In this document: one piece after another, positions 25,424 through 34,819 of the stretch
Layout: every line of letters begins with the position of its first letter
Numbering within the stretch: the stretch's first letter is position 1
DNA from: Chryseobacterium indologenes
GTDB taxonomy: Bacteria; Bacteroidota; Bacteroidia; Flavobacteriales; Weeksellaceae
Assembly: GCA_001013295.1 (NCBI GenBank)
Contig: LAZY01000014.1
Span: 42,550-106,549 of the forward strand
Direction of reading: 5' to 3'
Length of the DNA stretch: 64,000 bases
Position numbers and translations under genes: made by a program
The notes under the pieces: generated by a model
Seen by the model: only the letters and a program-made list of their open reading frames with translations
Database searches by the model: none
What the model was told of the DNA's origin: nothing

Positions 25424-26813
25424 TATGCAAAAAACACTTCAGCAAGAGGTAACTCTTTCTGGAATTGGTCTTCACACGGGTAAAGAAGTAAAACTTACCA
25501 TTAAACCTGCAAAAGAAAACACAGGTTTTGTATTTGTAAGAACAGACTTAGAGGGACATCCTCAGGTAGAAGCAGATGTAAATTATGTTGTAGCAACGGA
25601 GAGAGGAACTACATTAGAAAAACTAGGGGTAAAGATTACCACTTGCGAACACCTTTTAGCAGCTTTAGTAGGTTGTGATATAGATAACGCAGTTTTAGAA
25701 ATGGATGCCTCTGAACCTCCTATCCTGGATGGATCTTCAAAATACTTTGTTGAAGCGATCGAAAGTGTTGGGGTTGTAGAACAAAGCGTAGCAAGAGAAT
25801 ACCTTGTTGTAAAAGAAGTTCTTACCTACAGTGATCCGGCTACCGGTTCGGAAATCACAATCATTCCTTCAGATACTTACGAAGTAACTACAATGGTAGA
25901 TTTTGGGACTAAAGTATTAGGAACTCAGAATGCCACTCTTAAAAATATTTCAGAATTTAAAGACGAAATCTCTTCAGCAAGAACATTCAGCTTCCTGCAT
26001 GAATTGGAAATGCTTTTAGATCACGGTTTGATCAAAGGGGGAGATATTTCCAATGCGATTGTTTATGTAGATAAAGATCTTACACCTGAAACAACAGAAA
26101 AATTAAAGAAAGCCTTTGGAAAAGATAATGTATCCATCAGACCAAACGGTATTCTGGACAATCTTAATTTAAATTACCCTAACGAAGCGGCAAGACACAA
26201 ATTACTTGATGTAATCGGTGATTTGGCTTTAGCAGGAGTAAAAATAAAAGGTAAAGTTATTGCCAACAAACCAGGACACTTTGTAAACACTCAGTTTGCT
26301 AAAAAACTGAACCGTCAGTGGAAACTGCAGAAAAAGAAAAACGTTCCGGATTTTGACCTGACGAAAGAACCTGTATTCGATATTAACGGTATTATGAAGC
26401 TTATGCCTCACAGACCTCCGTTCTTATTGATCGATAAAGTTCTTGAACTTTCAGACTCTCATGTAGTTGGATTGAAAAATGTGACCATGAACGAGCCTTT
26501 CTTCGTTGGACACTTCCCTAAAGAACCTGTAATGCCTGGAGTTCTTCAGGTAGAAGCATTAGCACAGACAGGAGGAATTCTGGTACTGGCTAGCGTTCCG
26601 GATCCTGAAAACTATTCTACTTATTTCATCAAAATTGATAAGGTGAAATTCAAGAGAAAAGTAATTCCGGGAGATACTCTTATATTCAAAATTGAATTAA
26701 TTGAGCCTATCAGAAGAGGAATTGTTCATATGCAGGGATATGGATATGTGGGAGACACCGTGGCAGTAGAAGCAGAGCTTATGGCTCAAGTTGCAAAAAA
26801 TAAAGTTGATTAA
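25416..26813 (+). CDS. lpxC/fabZ: Bifunctional LpxC deacetylase / FabZ dehydratase
   Basis: 465 residues, from the ATG at 25416. Residues 1-310 are LpxC, the zinc deacetylase that commits to lipid [24 protein letters not shown] and [14 protein letters not shown] hold the zinc ligands and catalytic His. Residues 320-465 are FabZ, the 3-hydroxyacyl-ACP dehydratase: [33 protein letters not shown] with the catalytic His and Glu. This fusion is characteristic of Bacteroidetes. Start preferred because the upstream in-frame codon lies inside lpxD. Confidence 0.96.
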   Translation: MSDMQKTLQQEVTLSGIGLHTGKEVKLTIKPAKENTGFVFVRTDLEGHPQVEADVNYVVATERGTTLEKLGVKITTCEHLLAALVGCDIDNAVLEMDASEPPILDGSSKYFVEAIESVGVVEQSVAREYLVVKEVLTYSDPATGSEITIIPSDTYEVTTMVDFGTKVLGTQNATLKNISEFKDEISSARTFSFLHELEMLLDHGLIKGGDISNAIVYVDKDLTPETTEKLKKAFGKDNVSIRPNGILDNLNLNYPNEAARHKLLDVIGDLALAGVKIKGKVIANKPGHFVNTQFAKKLNRQWKLQKKKNVPDFDLTKEPVFDINGIMKLMPHRPPFLLIDKVLELSDSHVVGLKNVTMNEPFFVGHFPKEPVMPGVLQVEALAQTGGILVLASVPDPENYSTYFIKIDKVKFKRKVIPGDTLIFKIELIEPIRRGIVHMQGYGYVGDTVAVEAELMAQVAKNKVD

Positions 26814-27602
26814 ATGATTCATCAATTGGCAGCCGTAGATAAACGTGCGAAAATCAGCAAAAATGTAATTGTAGAACCTTTCACTACAATTGCAGGGGAC
26901 GTAGAAATCGGAGAAGGAACCTGGATCGGTCCTAATGTAACCATCATGGATGGAGCAAGAATAGGAAAAAATTGTAGGATTTTTCCCGGGACCGTAATCT
27001 CAGCAATCCCTCAGGATTTGAAATTTGATGGTGAGGATACCCAGGTGATTATCGGTGATGATACGACAATCAGAGAGTGTGTAACGGTAAACCGAGGAAC
27101 AAAAGCCTTAGGATATACTAAAATAGGTGCGAACTGCCTTATCATGGCTACTTCACACATTGCACATGACTGTGTCATCGGAGATCACGTTATCATAGTA
27201 AACGGTTGCGGTATTGCAGGACACGTGGAGATTGGAGACTACACGGTTATGGGAGGTTTATCGGCTGTTCACCAATTTGGTAAAATCGGGAAACATGTAA
27301 TGATTTCCGGAGGTACCTTGGTCAGAAAAGATATTCCACCTTACGTAAAAGTAGCAAGAGAGCCGATGTCTTATGCAGGGATCAATTCTGTAGGATTAAG
27401 AAGAAGAGGATTTACCAATGAAAAAATCTTTGAAATCCAGAAAATCTACAGAGCAATCTTCCAAATGAAGATGAACGTTTCTCAGGCTATTTCTCACATC
27501 GAAAAAGAAATGCTTCCAACGGCTGAAAGAGATGAAATTTTACAGTTTATTCAAAACTCACCAAGAGGTATCGTAAAAGGATACGGAACTGGTAAAGAAT
27601 AA
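26814..27602 (+). CDS. lpxA: UDP-N-acetylglucosamine acyltransferase LpxA
   Basis: 262 residues. First step of lipid A synthesis: O-acylation of UDP-GlcNAc. Hexapeptide-repeat beta-helix (VEIGEGTWIGPNVTI, AISAIPQDLKFDGE-like stretch) with the catalytic His in ATSHIAHDCVIGD. The C-terminal helical domain contains GLRRRGFTNEKI and GIVKGYGTGKE. It starts directly after the lpxC/fabZ stop and is followed seven bases on by a small exported protein. Confidence 0.96.
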   Translation: MIHQLAAVDKRAKISKNVIVEPFTTIAGDVEIGEGTWIGPNVTIMDGARIGKNCRIFPGTVISAIPQDLKFDGEDTQVIIGDDTTIRECVTVNRGTKALGYTKIGANCLIMATSHIAHDCVIGDHVIIVNGCGIAGHVEIGDYTVMGGLSAVHQFGKIGKHVMISGGTLVRKDIPPYVKVAREPMSYAGINSVGLRRRGFTNEKIFEIQKIYRAIFQMKMNVSQAISHIEKEMLPTAERDEILQFIQNSPRGIVKGYGTGKE

Positions 27603-27609
27603 TAACTGT

Positions 27610-27963
27610 ATGAAACAGGTGTTTTTCATACTGAATATGATTGTATTTTCAACCGGTTTTGCCTTTGCTCAGGTAAAAATACAAGAGGATACAGTAAATC
27701 TGGTTCAGGATATAAAACATTTGGATCCGGTAAGTATATATCAAAAACAAAACAGTTCGGAAGATCAGTTTGTAAAAAATACAAATTTGAATATCAACCA
27801 GAGTTTAAAAGCCATTTACGTTAAAAATAATGGTTTTAAAAAAGAAGTTGATTATTTTAAATCATACGAGAATGTTTTTGAAAATGAATTGGGCAGGATC
27901 AGAATCAATGAAACAGCACGTGACAGAATAGAATCCGTTCTAAACATAATTTTAAATAAGTAA
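27610..27963 (+). CDS. Small exported protein of unknown function
   Basis: 117 residues. Signal peptide MKQVFFILNMIVFSTGFAFAQ, then a hydrophilic, mostly helical mature part (SIYQKQNSSEDQFVKNTNLN, VFENELGRIRINETARDRIE). No known domain recognised. Placed between lpxA and efp with short gaps on both sides, so it is co-transcribed with lipid A genes. No function can be given. Confidence 0.7.
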   Translation: MKQVFFILNMIVFSTGFAFAQVKIQEDTVNLVQDIKHLDPVSIYQKQNSSEDQFVKNTNLNINQSLKAIYVKNNGFKKEVDYFKSYENVFENELGRIRINETARDRIESVLNIILNK

Positions 27964-27975
27964 TATAACATATTA

Positions 27976-28542
27976 ATGGCAACAAGTAACGATATTAAAA
28001 AAGGTCTTTGTATCGAGTATAGCAACGATATTTTTAAAGTAATCGAATTTCTTCACGTAAAACCAGGAAAAGGACCTGCTTTCGTAAGAACAAAATTAAA
28101 GTCAGTAACGAACGGTAAAGTAATTGATAATACTTTCTCTGCGGGACACAAAATTGATGAAGTAAAAGTAATCACAAGAAAGTTCCAGTATCTGTATGAT
28201 GATGAGAATGGTTTTCACTTTATGAACAACGAAGACTTCTCTCAGTTATACATCAACAAAGAAATGATTGAGAACGCTCAGTTTATGAAAGCGGGTGAAG
28301 AAGTAACGATCATCCTTAAAGAAGCTGACGAAACCCCTCTTTCTGCTGAACTTCCACAGTCAGTATATCTGGATGTAATTGAAGCTGATCCGGGAGTAAA
28401 AGGAAATACAGCTACAAACGCTCTGAAAAACGCTATCGTTGAAACAGGAGCAAGAGTAATGGTTCCTTTGTTCATCGAGCCGGGAGACAGAATTAAAGTA
28501 AGTACTGAAGACGGTAGCTACTTAGAAAGAGTAAAAGAATAA
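27976..28542 (+). CDS. efp: Elongation factor P
   Basis: 188 residues, the normal length. EF-P relieves ribosome stalling at polyproline. KOW-like N-domain with the loop KPGKGPAFVRTKL, in which Lys32 is the usual tip residue, followed by two OB-like domains ending in RIKVSTEDGSYLERVKE. It follows the lipid A genes with a 12-base gap, an arrangement seen in other Flavobacteriia. Confidence 0.96.
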   Translation: MATSNDIKKGLCIEYSNDIFKVIEFLHVKPGKGPAFVRTKLKSVTNGKVIDNTFSAGHKIDEVKVITRKFQYLYDDENGFHFMNNEDFSQLYINKEMIENAQFMKAGEEVTIILKEADETPLSAELPQSVYLDVIEADPGVKGNTATNALKNAIVETGARVMVPLFIEPGDRIKVSTEDGSYLERVKE

Positions 28543-28555
28543 ATAAAATATACAT

Positions 28556-28591
28556 AAATTCGGTTTGCATCAGCAGTCCGAATTTTGTTTT
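28556..28591 (+). terminator. Probable terminator after efp
   Basis: AAATTCGG and CCGAATTT form an 8-bp stem with a 14-base loop, followed by TGTTTT. Moderate strength; some read-through into the second lpxD-like gene is likely. Confidence 0.55.
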
Positions 28592-28609
28592 ATAAGAAAA
28601 TCTATTGTT

Positions 28610-29512
28610 ATGAGATTCCATTCTCCGCAAAAGCTTAAAACGATTGCAGATTTAATAGGCTCCAAATTTGTGGGGCCGGAAGACTTTGAAGTATTGGGGT
28701 CCAATGAGATCCATATGGTAAAACCAGGAGAAATTGTATTTGTTAATCACCCGAAATACTACGACAAAGCCTTAAACTCTGCAGCTACTATTATTTTGAT
28801 TGATAAAGAAGTAGATTGCCCGGAAGGTAAGGCACTTCTGGTTTCTGATGATCCTTTCAGAGACTTTAATAAGATCAATACCCATTTTACAAGAATTTAT
28901 AACTTCACAGAAGAGCTTCATGATGCTGAGATAGGAGAGGGGACGAGAATCCACCCTTCGGCAGTCATTGGAAATAACGTGAAAATAGGAAAAAATACCC
29001 TGATCTTTCCTAATGTTGTCATTGGTGACAGAACGGAGATCGGAGATAATGTGATCATCCAGTCCAATACCGTTTTAGGAGGAGATGCTTTCTATTACAG
29101 AAAATTAAATGGAAACTTTGACCGTTTAATTTCTGTAGGAAATGTGGTGATTGAAAATAATGTGGAGATCGGAAACGGATGTACCATCGATAGAGGAGTT
29201 ACAGATTCTACGATCATTGGAGAAGGTTCCGTATTGGATAACCAGATTCAGATAGGACATGACACCATTATTGGTAAAAAATGTCTGATTGCTTCTCAGG
29301 TGGGAATTGCAGGATGTTGTGTGATAGGTGATGAGGTGACATTATGGGGACAGGTGGGAATCGCTTCCGGAAATAAAATTGAGAGCGGATCTGTACTTCT
29401 GGGAAAAACCGGAGTCAACAGAGACCTGGAAAAAGGTACCTATATCGGGATGTTTGCAGAAGATTTCAAAACTTATCTGAAAAAAGAAGTAAAACTGAGA
29501 AATCTCAAATAA
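28610..29512 (+). CDS. Second LpxD-like N-acyltransferase
   Basis: 300 residues from the ATG at 28610. An N-terminal domain of the LpxD type ([33 protein letters not shown]) precedes a long hexapeptide beta-helix with [10 protein letters not shown], which keeps the LpxD-type catalytic His. It is clearly related to the lpxD gene at 24392 but strongly diverged and shorter. Many Flavobacteriia keep two such genes. The second may acylate another position or sugar, or have other acyl-chain preference. Substrate not determinable from sequence. Confidence 0.82.
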   Translation: MRFHSPQKLKTIADLIGSKFVGPEDFEVLGSNEIHMVKPGEIVFVNHPKYYDKALNSAATIILIDKEVDCPEGKALLVSDDPFRDFNKINTHFTRIYNFTEELHDAEIGEGTRIHPSAVIGNNVKIGKNTLIFPNVVIGDRTEIGDNVIIQSNTVLGGDAFYYRKLNGNFDRLISVGNVVIENNVEIGNGCTIDRGVTDSTIIGEGSVLDNQIQIGHDTIIGKKCLIASQVGIAGCCVIGDEVTLWGQVGIASGNKIESGSVLLGKTGVNRDLEKGTYIGMFAEDFKTYLKKEVKLRNLK

Positions 29513-29552
29513 ACAATTCCAAAGGTTTTATCTGAATTCAAAGAAATTTAAG

Positions 29553-29560
29553 TAAATTTG
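29553..29560 (+). promoter_or_regulatory. -7 box upstream of the exported protein and sucD
   Basis: TAAATTTG fits the consensus, 69 bases before the ATG at 29629. Confidence 0.5.
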
Positions 29561-29628
29561 TGAGCATTAAAATTAGTAATAAGCATTAGCTGAACCCAAA
29601 ATCTCAATTTTTAAAGAGTTTCAAAAAA

Positions 29629-30222
29629 ATGAAGAAATTTTTATTTATGATTTTTATTGTAGTTTTTTCTTTGTCTTCAGGACAAAAATTACTCGATGCA
29701 AAAATTATTACAAATGAAAATGATACTCTGAATGTAAAAATAAAGGTTTCAACAAATATGTTTGACCCGAGTTTGTTATATGTGACTAGTTTTAATACAA
29801 AAGTAACAATTGTAGGAGAAGACAATAAAAAAACAAAAATAGAGGCTTCGAAAATTAAAGAACTTTCTTTAACTGATTTTAATGGAAAAGAAAGATTTTT
29901 TATCAATAACTCTGAAGATAAGAAAACTTTAGCTGAACAAATGTTCAAAGGAAAAGTTTTAGATTGGTATAGAGTGTATAGTTCAAGTACAGGCGGCGAA
30001 AATGCTTCAGATTTTTTGTTTAATAAGATTACTCAAAAGGGGATAACGGTAGGCTATTTTACAGGATTACCTAAAAAGAAACTTAAAGAGTTTTTAAATG
30101 ATGTACCTGAAATGAATAATTTCATTGATAAGGCCAATAGCAGTGCATTCACTGCCGAGCTTACTTCTTCAATGGAAGCAATTGTTCAGAAATATGAAGA
30201 TTTAAAATCAAAACAGAATTAA
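29629..30222 (+). CDS. Exported protein of unknown function
   Basis: 197 residues with a signal peptide (MKKFLFMIFIVVFSLSSGQ). The mature N-terminus (LLDAKIITNENDTLNVKIKV) resembles the start of Bacteroidetes proteins that deal with a GWLV...D pattern, but no family can be named. The C-terminal half is helical (ELTSSMEAIVQKYEDLKSK). Only 20 bases separate it from sucD, so the two may share a transcript. No function is assigned. Confidence 0.72.
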   Translation: MKKFLFMIFIVVFSLSSGQKLLDAKIITNENDTLNVKIKVSTNMFDPSLLYVTSFNTKVTIVGEDNKKTKIEASKIKELSLTDFNGKERFFINNSEDKKTLAEQMFKGKVLDWYRVYSSSTGGENASDFLFNKITQKGITVGYFTGLPKKKLKEFLNDVPEMNNFIDKANSSAFTAELTSSMEAIVQKYEDLKSKQN

Positions 30223-30242
30223 TAAATTAAATAAATAATAAA

Positions 30243-31115
30243 ATGTCAATTTTAGTAAACAAAGATTCTAAAGTAATTGTACAAGGATTTACAGGGAACG
30301 AAGGAACTTTCCACGCTGGTCAGATGATTGAATACGGAACAAACGTAGTAGGTGGTGTTACTCCAGGAAAAGGAGGTAGCGAGCACTTAGGAAAGCCAGT
30401 ATTCAACACTGTAGCTGACGCTGTTGAAAAAGCAGGAGCTAACGTAAGTATCATTTTCGTACCACCGGCATTTGCAGCAGACGCTATCATGGAAGCTGCT
30501 GAAGCAGGGATCAAAGTAATTGTATGTATTACTGAAGGTATTCCTGTAGCTGATATGGTAAAAGTAAAATCTTATATCGCGGACAGAGACTGCAGATTAA
30601 TCGGACCAAACTGCCCTGGAATCATTACTTCTGAAGAAGCTAAAATTGGTATTATGCCAGGTTTCGTTTTCAAAAAAGGTAAAGTAGGTATCGTTTCAAA
30701 ATCAGGTACCCTTACTTACGAAGCTGCTGACCAGGTGGTAAGAGCAGGTTACGGTATTTCTACAGCAATCGGTATCGGTGGTGACCCAATTATCGGAACT
30801 ACTACAAGAGAAGCTTTAGAATTATTCATCAACGATCCGGAAACTGAAGCGGTTGTAATGATCGGTGAAATCGGTGGTGGATTAGAAGCTGAAGCAGCAA
30901 GATGGTACAAAGCAAGCGGATCTACTAAGCCGGTTGTAGGATTTATTGCTGGACAGACAGCTCCTAAAGGAAGAACAATGGGACACGCTGGTGCTATCGT
31001 AGGTGGTGCAGAAGATACAGCTCAGGCAAAAATGGAGATCATGAGAGAAAACGGTATCAACGTTGTTGACTCTCCTGCTGATATTGGTGCTACTGTAGCT
31101 AAAATTCTAGGATAA
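30243..31115 (+). CDS. sucD: Succinyl-CoA ligase alpha subunit
   Basis: 290 residues. Converts succinyl-CoA to succinate with nucleotide triphosphate formation in the citric acid cycle, as a complex with SucC. CoA-binding N-domain with [17 protein letters not shown] and GGVTPGKGG, then [20 protein letters not shown]. The phosphohistidine lies in [13 protein letters not shown]. sucC is not adjacent, which is common in Bacteroidetes. Codon use is strongly biased, as expected for a highly expressed gene. Confidence 0.96.
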   Translation: MSILVNKDSKVIVQGFTGNEGTFHAGQMIEYGTNVVGGVTPGKGGSEHLGKPVFNTVADAVEKAGANVSIIFVPPAFAADAIMEAAEAGIKVIVCITEGIPVADMVKVKSYIADRDCRLIGPNCPGIITSEEAKIGIMPGFVFKKGKVGIVSKSGTLTYEAADQVVRAGYGISTAIGIGGDPIIGTTTREALELFINDPETEAVVMIGEIGGGLEAEAARWYKASGSTKPVVGFIAGQTAPKGRTMGHAGAIVGGAEDTAQAKMEIMRENGINVVDSPADIGATVAKILG

Positions 31116-31132
31116 TATAAAACCCAAACCAT

Positions 31133-31804
31133 ATGAAAAAACTTTTATTAGCCTCTGCCCTAACTCTTTCTGCTTTATCCTTTGCCCAGATACAATGGCA
31201 AAATACAAGATTTGGAGTTACAGGAGGTTTAAACTACTCCAGAGTATCAAATGCCCATAACCCCTCTGGCCCAAGATACACTTTTCAAGGTGGAGCTTTG
31301 GCATTGATCCCCGTAGGGAAGGCAAACCAATTCTTTATCCAGCCTGAAGTACTGTACTACGGTGCAGGAGAAACAGGGAGAGATAAAGACGTTAAAGGAA
31401 GAGACGGTTATGATGCTGTATATGCGAATAACTATCTGAGTGTACCTCTTTATTTCAAAGGATACTTTTCAGAATCTGAATCTGAATTCTTTGGATTGAT
31501 TGGACCAAGATTTAACTTTCTGTTAAGCCAGAATGTTAAGAATGTTCCGGCAAACAGACCTTATTATGATCCAGATGTTACTGATCCTTCACAACCTGCA
31601 GGAGTGAACGGAAAAGCAAATAGCTTTAACTGGGGATTAGGACTGGGAGTAGGATATAGCTATAAGAGACAGCTTGAAGTTGCTGTAAAATATGATTTAG
31701 GTCTTGGAGATACCTATCCTGGTCTTGCAAAAGAAACTAAGGGTAGCGATAAGAAAAAATCAGAACAGGTACTTGCTGTTACCTTAAGCTACATATTCAA
31801 ATAA
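31133..31804 (+). CDS. PorT-like outer-membrane beta-barrel protein
   Basis: 223 residues. Signal peptide MKKLLLASALTLSALSFAQ. Then a small beta-barrel of the Bacteroidetes PorT/OmpW-like type: FGVTGGLNYSRVSN, FFIQPEVLYYGAGE, YLSVPLYFKGYF, FGLIGPRFNFLLSQ, NWGLGLGVGYSY and an aromatic C-terminal strand (VLAVTLSYIFK) ending in Phe-Lys. Likely an eight- to ten-stranded barrel in the outer membrane. It lies 17 bases after sucD. Function unknown. Confidence 0.82.
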   Translation: MKKLLLASALTLSALSFAQIQWQNTRFGVTGGLNYSRVSNAHNPSGPRYTFQGGALALIPVGKANQFFIQPEVLYYGAGETGRDKDVKGRDGYDAVYANNYLSVPLYFKGYFSESESEFFGLIGPRFNFLLSQNVKNVPANRPYYDPDVTDPSQPAGVNGKANSFNWGLGLGVGYSYKRQLEVAVKYDLGLGDTYPGLAKETKGSDKKKSEQVLAVTLSYIFK

Positions 31805-31828
31805 AATAATATTCAGAATATTAAATAG

Positions 31829-31860
31829 AATCCCGGAAAGTAAATTTCCGGGATTTTTAT
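31829..31860 (+). terminator. Terminator of the sucD operon
   Basis: AATCCCGGAAA, loop GTAAA, TTTCCGGGATT: a perfect 11-bp stem followed by T-rich sequence. Confidence 0.92.
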
Positions 31861-31863
31861 TTT

Positions 31864-32012
31864 GTGAAAAAGCAAATAATAAAATCACAAAAAAGCAAAA
31901 GGGCAAATCCGCTTATTTGCAAATTTGCCCTTTCTTTATTCTTAGCTTTATCAGCCTTCTCAGCTTTCTTTGCTTTTTAGCTTTAGCCCTTTCGCGCTTT
32001 TACCTTTTCGCC
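31864..32012. repeat. Purine-rich inverted repeat element (GCAAAA/TTTTGC type), copy 1
   Basis: Left part repeats AAAAAGC/GCAAAAGGGCAAA words; right part carries their complements (TTTGCCCTTT, GCTTTTTAGC, CCCTTTCGCGC). It includes the hairpin AGGGCAAAT...ATTTGCCCT. A similar theme occurs at 44036-44207. Confidence 0.45.
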
Positions 32013-32019
32013 TAATAAA

Positions 32020-33330
32020 CTATCCTCTAATCCATTTCCAAAGCTCTTTCAATGTCGCTTTATTACCGTACATCAAAATTCCTACACGATAGATTTTTCC
32101 GGCCAGGAATATCATAAAAATGGTAGTTCCCAGTAATAGGGCAATAGATAAAGCAATCTGCCATGCAGGAACTCCAAACGGAATTCTGGCAATCATGGCA
32201 ACCGGAGAGGTGAATGGGATGATCGATAACCAGAACCCCAGCGGACCATCAGGATTGTTCATTAAAGTAAAACTTCCATACATTCCCAGTGTCAATGGTA
32301 AAATAGCAAATAAAGTAAACTGTTGTGTTTCGGTTTCATTATCTACTGCAGAACCAATAGCCGCATAAATAGAACTATAGAAAATATATCCTAAAAGGAA
32401 AAATACGATGAATACAAAGATGATCAGTGGGAAATTCAGTTCCAGTAAACTGTGAGAAATCTGAGTAGCAAGTTGTCCCATATCCAGCTTGCTGGCAATT
32501 TCTTCATTTCCACCCGGAATACCTTTTTGAATAGGAGAGAAGCCGGTATTCAGAACCAGAGCTCCAATGACAGACATGGAAATCCAGATTAAAAACTGAG
32601 TCAGTGCGACCAATGTTACCCCCAGAATTTTCCCCATCATCAGTTCAAAAGGTTTTACAGAAGAAATGATAATCTCTACCACACGGTTGTTTTTCTCTTC
32701 AAGAACACTTCGCATTACTCTTACCCCATAAATAATGATAAACATAAAGGTAACATACATCAGCACCATACTCAAACCTGATTTTACCCCAAAAGAAAGA
32801 TCAGAATCTTCCTTATTATTGTTATTGATATTAATGGTTTTCAGACTGAAGCTTTTATCCAGATCATCCAGTTGAGTTTCCTGGATGCCCAGTTGCTTGA
32901 TTTTTTCTTTTTTGATAACATTGCTGATGTCAGAAACAATTCTTTGCTTGGTATCAAAACCTATCTTATTATTGATAACCAGCCTTGTGTCTTTTTCAAG
33001 TTCATCAAAATTCTGGTTTTTCAGCTCCGGAAGGATAAGCATCCCGTCCAGAGATTCATTCTTTTTTAAATTGTTGATCTTGGATTTTTCATCAGCAGCA
33101 GAAACAAAAATGTAATTTAATTTGTCGTTAGATTTCAGCTGGTTGGTAAACAGTCCGCTTTTATCAACCACTTCTATAATGCTGTGTGACTCATTTGCCT
33201 TGAACATCAATCCGATGACCGCTCCAAAAGCAATGATCATGACAGGAGCCAGCAGGGTCAATATGATGAAAGATTTTTTCTTAACCTGTGTAAGAAACTC
33301 TCGCTTGGTAATTAAAAAAATATTATTCAT
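32020..33330 (-). CDS. ABC-2 type permease (NatB-like)
   Basis: 436 residues. One N-terminal membrane span after ITKREFLTQVKKKSFI, a large external domain (about residues 45-185) and five or six C-terminal spans. VLEEKNNRVVEIIISSVKPFELMMGKI is the typical ABC-2/NatB cytoplasmic loop. With the ATPase encoded upstream it forms an exporter in the inner membrane of the NatAB (sodium or drug efflux) type. The gap to the ATPase gene is four bases, so they are co-translated. Substrate unknown. Confidence 0.88.
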   Translation of the reverse strand: MNNIFLITKREFLTQVKKKSFIILTLLAPVMIIAFGAVIGLMFKANESHSIIEVVDKSGLFTNQLKSNDKLNYIFVSAADEKSKINNLKKNESLDGMLILPELKNQNFDELEKDTRLVINNKIGFDTKQRIVSDISNVIKKEKIKQLGIQETQLDDLDKSFSLKTININNNNKEDSDLSFGVKSGLSMVLMYVTFMFIIIYGVRVMRSVLEEKNNRVVEIIISSVKPFELMMGKILGVTLVALTQFLIWISMSVIGALVLNTGFSPIQKGIPGGNEEIASKLDMGQLATQISHSLLELNFPLIIFVFIVFFLLGYIFYSSIYAAIGSAVDNETETQQFTLFAILPLTLGMYGSFTLMNNPDGPLGFWLSIIPFTSPVAMIARIPFGVPAWQIALSIALLLGTTIFMIFLAGKIYRVGILMYGNKATLKELWKWIRG

Positions 33331-33334
33331 AAAA

Positions 33335-34246
33335 TTAGGAATGGTTACTTACAGCATTAATAAACACTTCATTCATACTAGGGATTCTTTCGTCGAATGA
33401 TCTCACTTTACCTACCTGTACCAGATCAAGAAGAACATTATTTTGGCTTTCCTCATTTTTCAGGTCGAAAGAGATAAGATTATTTTCATTCGATAGGTTG
33501 AAAATATCATATTTGTTTTTGAAACTTTCAAACTGATCGTTGCTGACTTCAGAAAGCGTAACCCCGAAAATATTTTTCTTGAATTTTTCTCTTACATCAA
33601 AGACTCTTCCGTCAATAATTTTCTTGGAATTGTTGATCAGTGCCACATAATCACACATTTCTTCCACACTTTCCATTCTATGGGTGGAAAGAATGATGGT
33701 GGTACCATTGTTTTTAAGATCAATGATCTGGTCTTTGATCAGATTGGCATTCACAGGGTCAAAACCGGAGAAAGGTTCATCAAGGATCAGAAGATGAGGT
33801 CTGTGAAGTACTGTTACTACAAACTGTATTTTCTGTGCCATCCCTTTAGAAAGTTCAGAGAGTTTTTTCTTCCACCATTGGTCGATATTAAGTTTGTCAA
33901 ACCATTTCTTGGCTTCGTTTAGTGCATCACTTTTGCTCATGCCTTTCAGCTCTCCGAAATAAAGGATCTGATCACCTACGCTCATGTTTTTGTATAGCCC
34001 TCTTTCTTCAGGCATGTATCCAATGTCTTTGATGTGATTAGGATTCAGTTTTTCACCATTGATGAAGATGTCTCCTGAATCGGCCTGGGTAATCTGATTG
34101 ATGATCCGGATAAAAGAAGTTTTTCCGGCTCCGTTGGGACCTAAAAGACCGTAAATACTGCCTTTTGGAACATGGATACTGAAATCATCCAATGCGACCT
34201 TTTTTCCGGCATTATAGGTCTTTTTAATATGTTCAGCTTTTAGCAT
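33335..34246 (-). CDS. ABC transporter ATP-binding protein (NatA-like)
   Basis: 303 residues. Walker A GPNGAGKTS near residue 37, Q-loop region GYMPEERGLYKNM, signature LSKGMAQKIQF, Walker B LLILDEPFSGFDP, and switch His in ILSTHRME. The C-terminal 80 residues (FKKNIFGVTLSEVSND onwards) are the extra domain found in NatA-like and DrrA-like ATPases. It is first in the operon with the ABC-2 permease. Confidence 0.92.
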   Translation of the reverse strand: MLKAEHIKKTYNAGKKVALDDFSIHVPKGSIYGLLGPNGAGKTSFIRIINQITQADSGDIFINGEKLNPNHIKDIGYMPEERGLYKNMSVGDQILYFGELKGMSKSDALNEAKKWFDKLNIDQWWKKKLSELSKGMAQKIQFVVTVLHRPHLLILDEPFSGFDPVNANLIKDQIIDLKNNGTTIILSTHRMESVEEMCDYVALINNSKKIIDGRVFDVREKFKKNIFGVTLSEVSNDQFESFKNKYDIFNLSNENNLISFDLKNEESQNNVLLDLVQVGKVRSFDERIPSMNEVFINAVSNHS

Positions 34247-34323
34247 TAAGTTGTTTTTTACAATTAGTATAAAAAAGTCCTTAAAGTTACGGAAATATTA
34301 AACGAGATTGATGCAAAAGAAAA

Positions 34324-34345
34324 AATCCTGATGATTATCAGGATT
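34324..34345 (-). terminator. Terminator of the T9SS-tailed protein gene
   Basis: AATCCTGAT, 4-base loop, ATCAGGATT; on the minus strand followed by TTTTTTC. It starts six bases after the stop at 34351. Confidence 0.85.
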
Positions 34346-34350
34346 CTAAT

Positions 34351-34704
34351 TTATTGTTTTACGATTTGAGTTACTTTCTGCGTGTTGTCACTTAAAATAT
34401 AACGGATCATATATTTTCCGGGTTTTAATTTTTCAATATTGATTTCTCCGGAGTTCATATTAACGGTATAACTGGCAACCTGCATACCCAAAATAGAATA
34501 AAAAGTCACACTTTTGATTCTCAAAGAAGAATCTTTTGCCTTAATGATAAGGAAATCCTTTGCAGGATTCGGGTAGGCAAGCAACACACCATCATCTGCT
34601 TTTTGGGTGATGGAACTCGGCTCTCTAAGCTGAGCTTTTAAATTGTTGGAAAATCCAACAAAAGTGCCTACAAATAGAATTAAAAGTAAAAGTTTTTTCA
34701 TCAA
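34351..34704 (-). CDS. Very small protein with signal peptide and type A T9SS sorting domain
   Basis: 117 residues. Signal peptide MMKKLLLLILFVGTF...NNLKAQ (about 25 residues) and then, after a 17-residue spacer, a complete type IX secretion type A C-terminal domain: YPNPAKDFLIIKAKD, FYSILGMQV and LKPGKYMIRYILSD with terminal QKVTQIVKQ. There is almost no cargo between the two. Normally the tail follows a large secreted protein and is cut off on export. Here it could be a stand-alone tail, the remains of a larger gene, or a small secreted factor. Own promoter and terminator argue for a real gene. Confidence 0.85.
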   Translation of the reverse strand: MMKKLLLLILFVGTFVGFSNNLKAQLREPSSITQKADDGVLLAYPNPAKDFLIIKAKDSSLRIKSVTFYSILGMQVASYTVNMNSGEINIEKLKPGKYMIRYILSDNTQKVTQIVKQ

Positions 34705-34730
34705 ATTTATAATTTCTCGAATATATATAA

Positions 34731-34738
34731 CAAATATA
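34731..34738 (-). promoter_or_regulatory. -7 box of the T9SS-tailed protein gene
   Basis: TATATTTG on the minus strand, with TTG about 20 bases upstream (CAA at 34759 on the plus strand). 26 bases before the start. Confidence 0.65.
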
Positions 34739-34783
34739 ATAAATTCTATAATTTCTTACAATAGTTTTTTGCAGAACTTATAT

Positions 34784-34791
34784 TAAATTTG
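34784..34791 (+). promoter_or_regulatory. -7 box of hemB
   Basis: TAAATTTG, 28 bases before the hemB ATG at 34820. The divergent promoter at 34731-34738 lies about 45 bases away. Confidence 0.6.
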
Positions 34792-34819
34792 TAGAAACTT
34801 ATTCAAAAAGTATTCCAAA

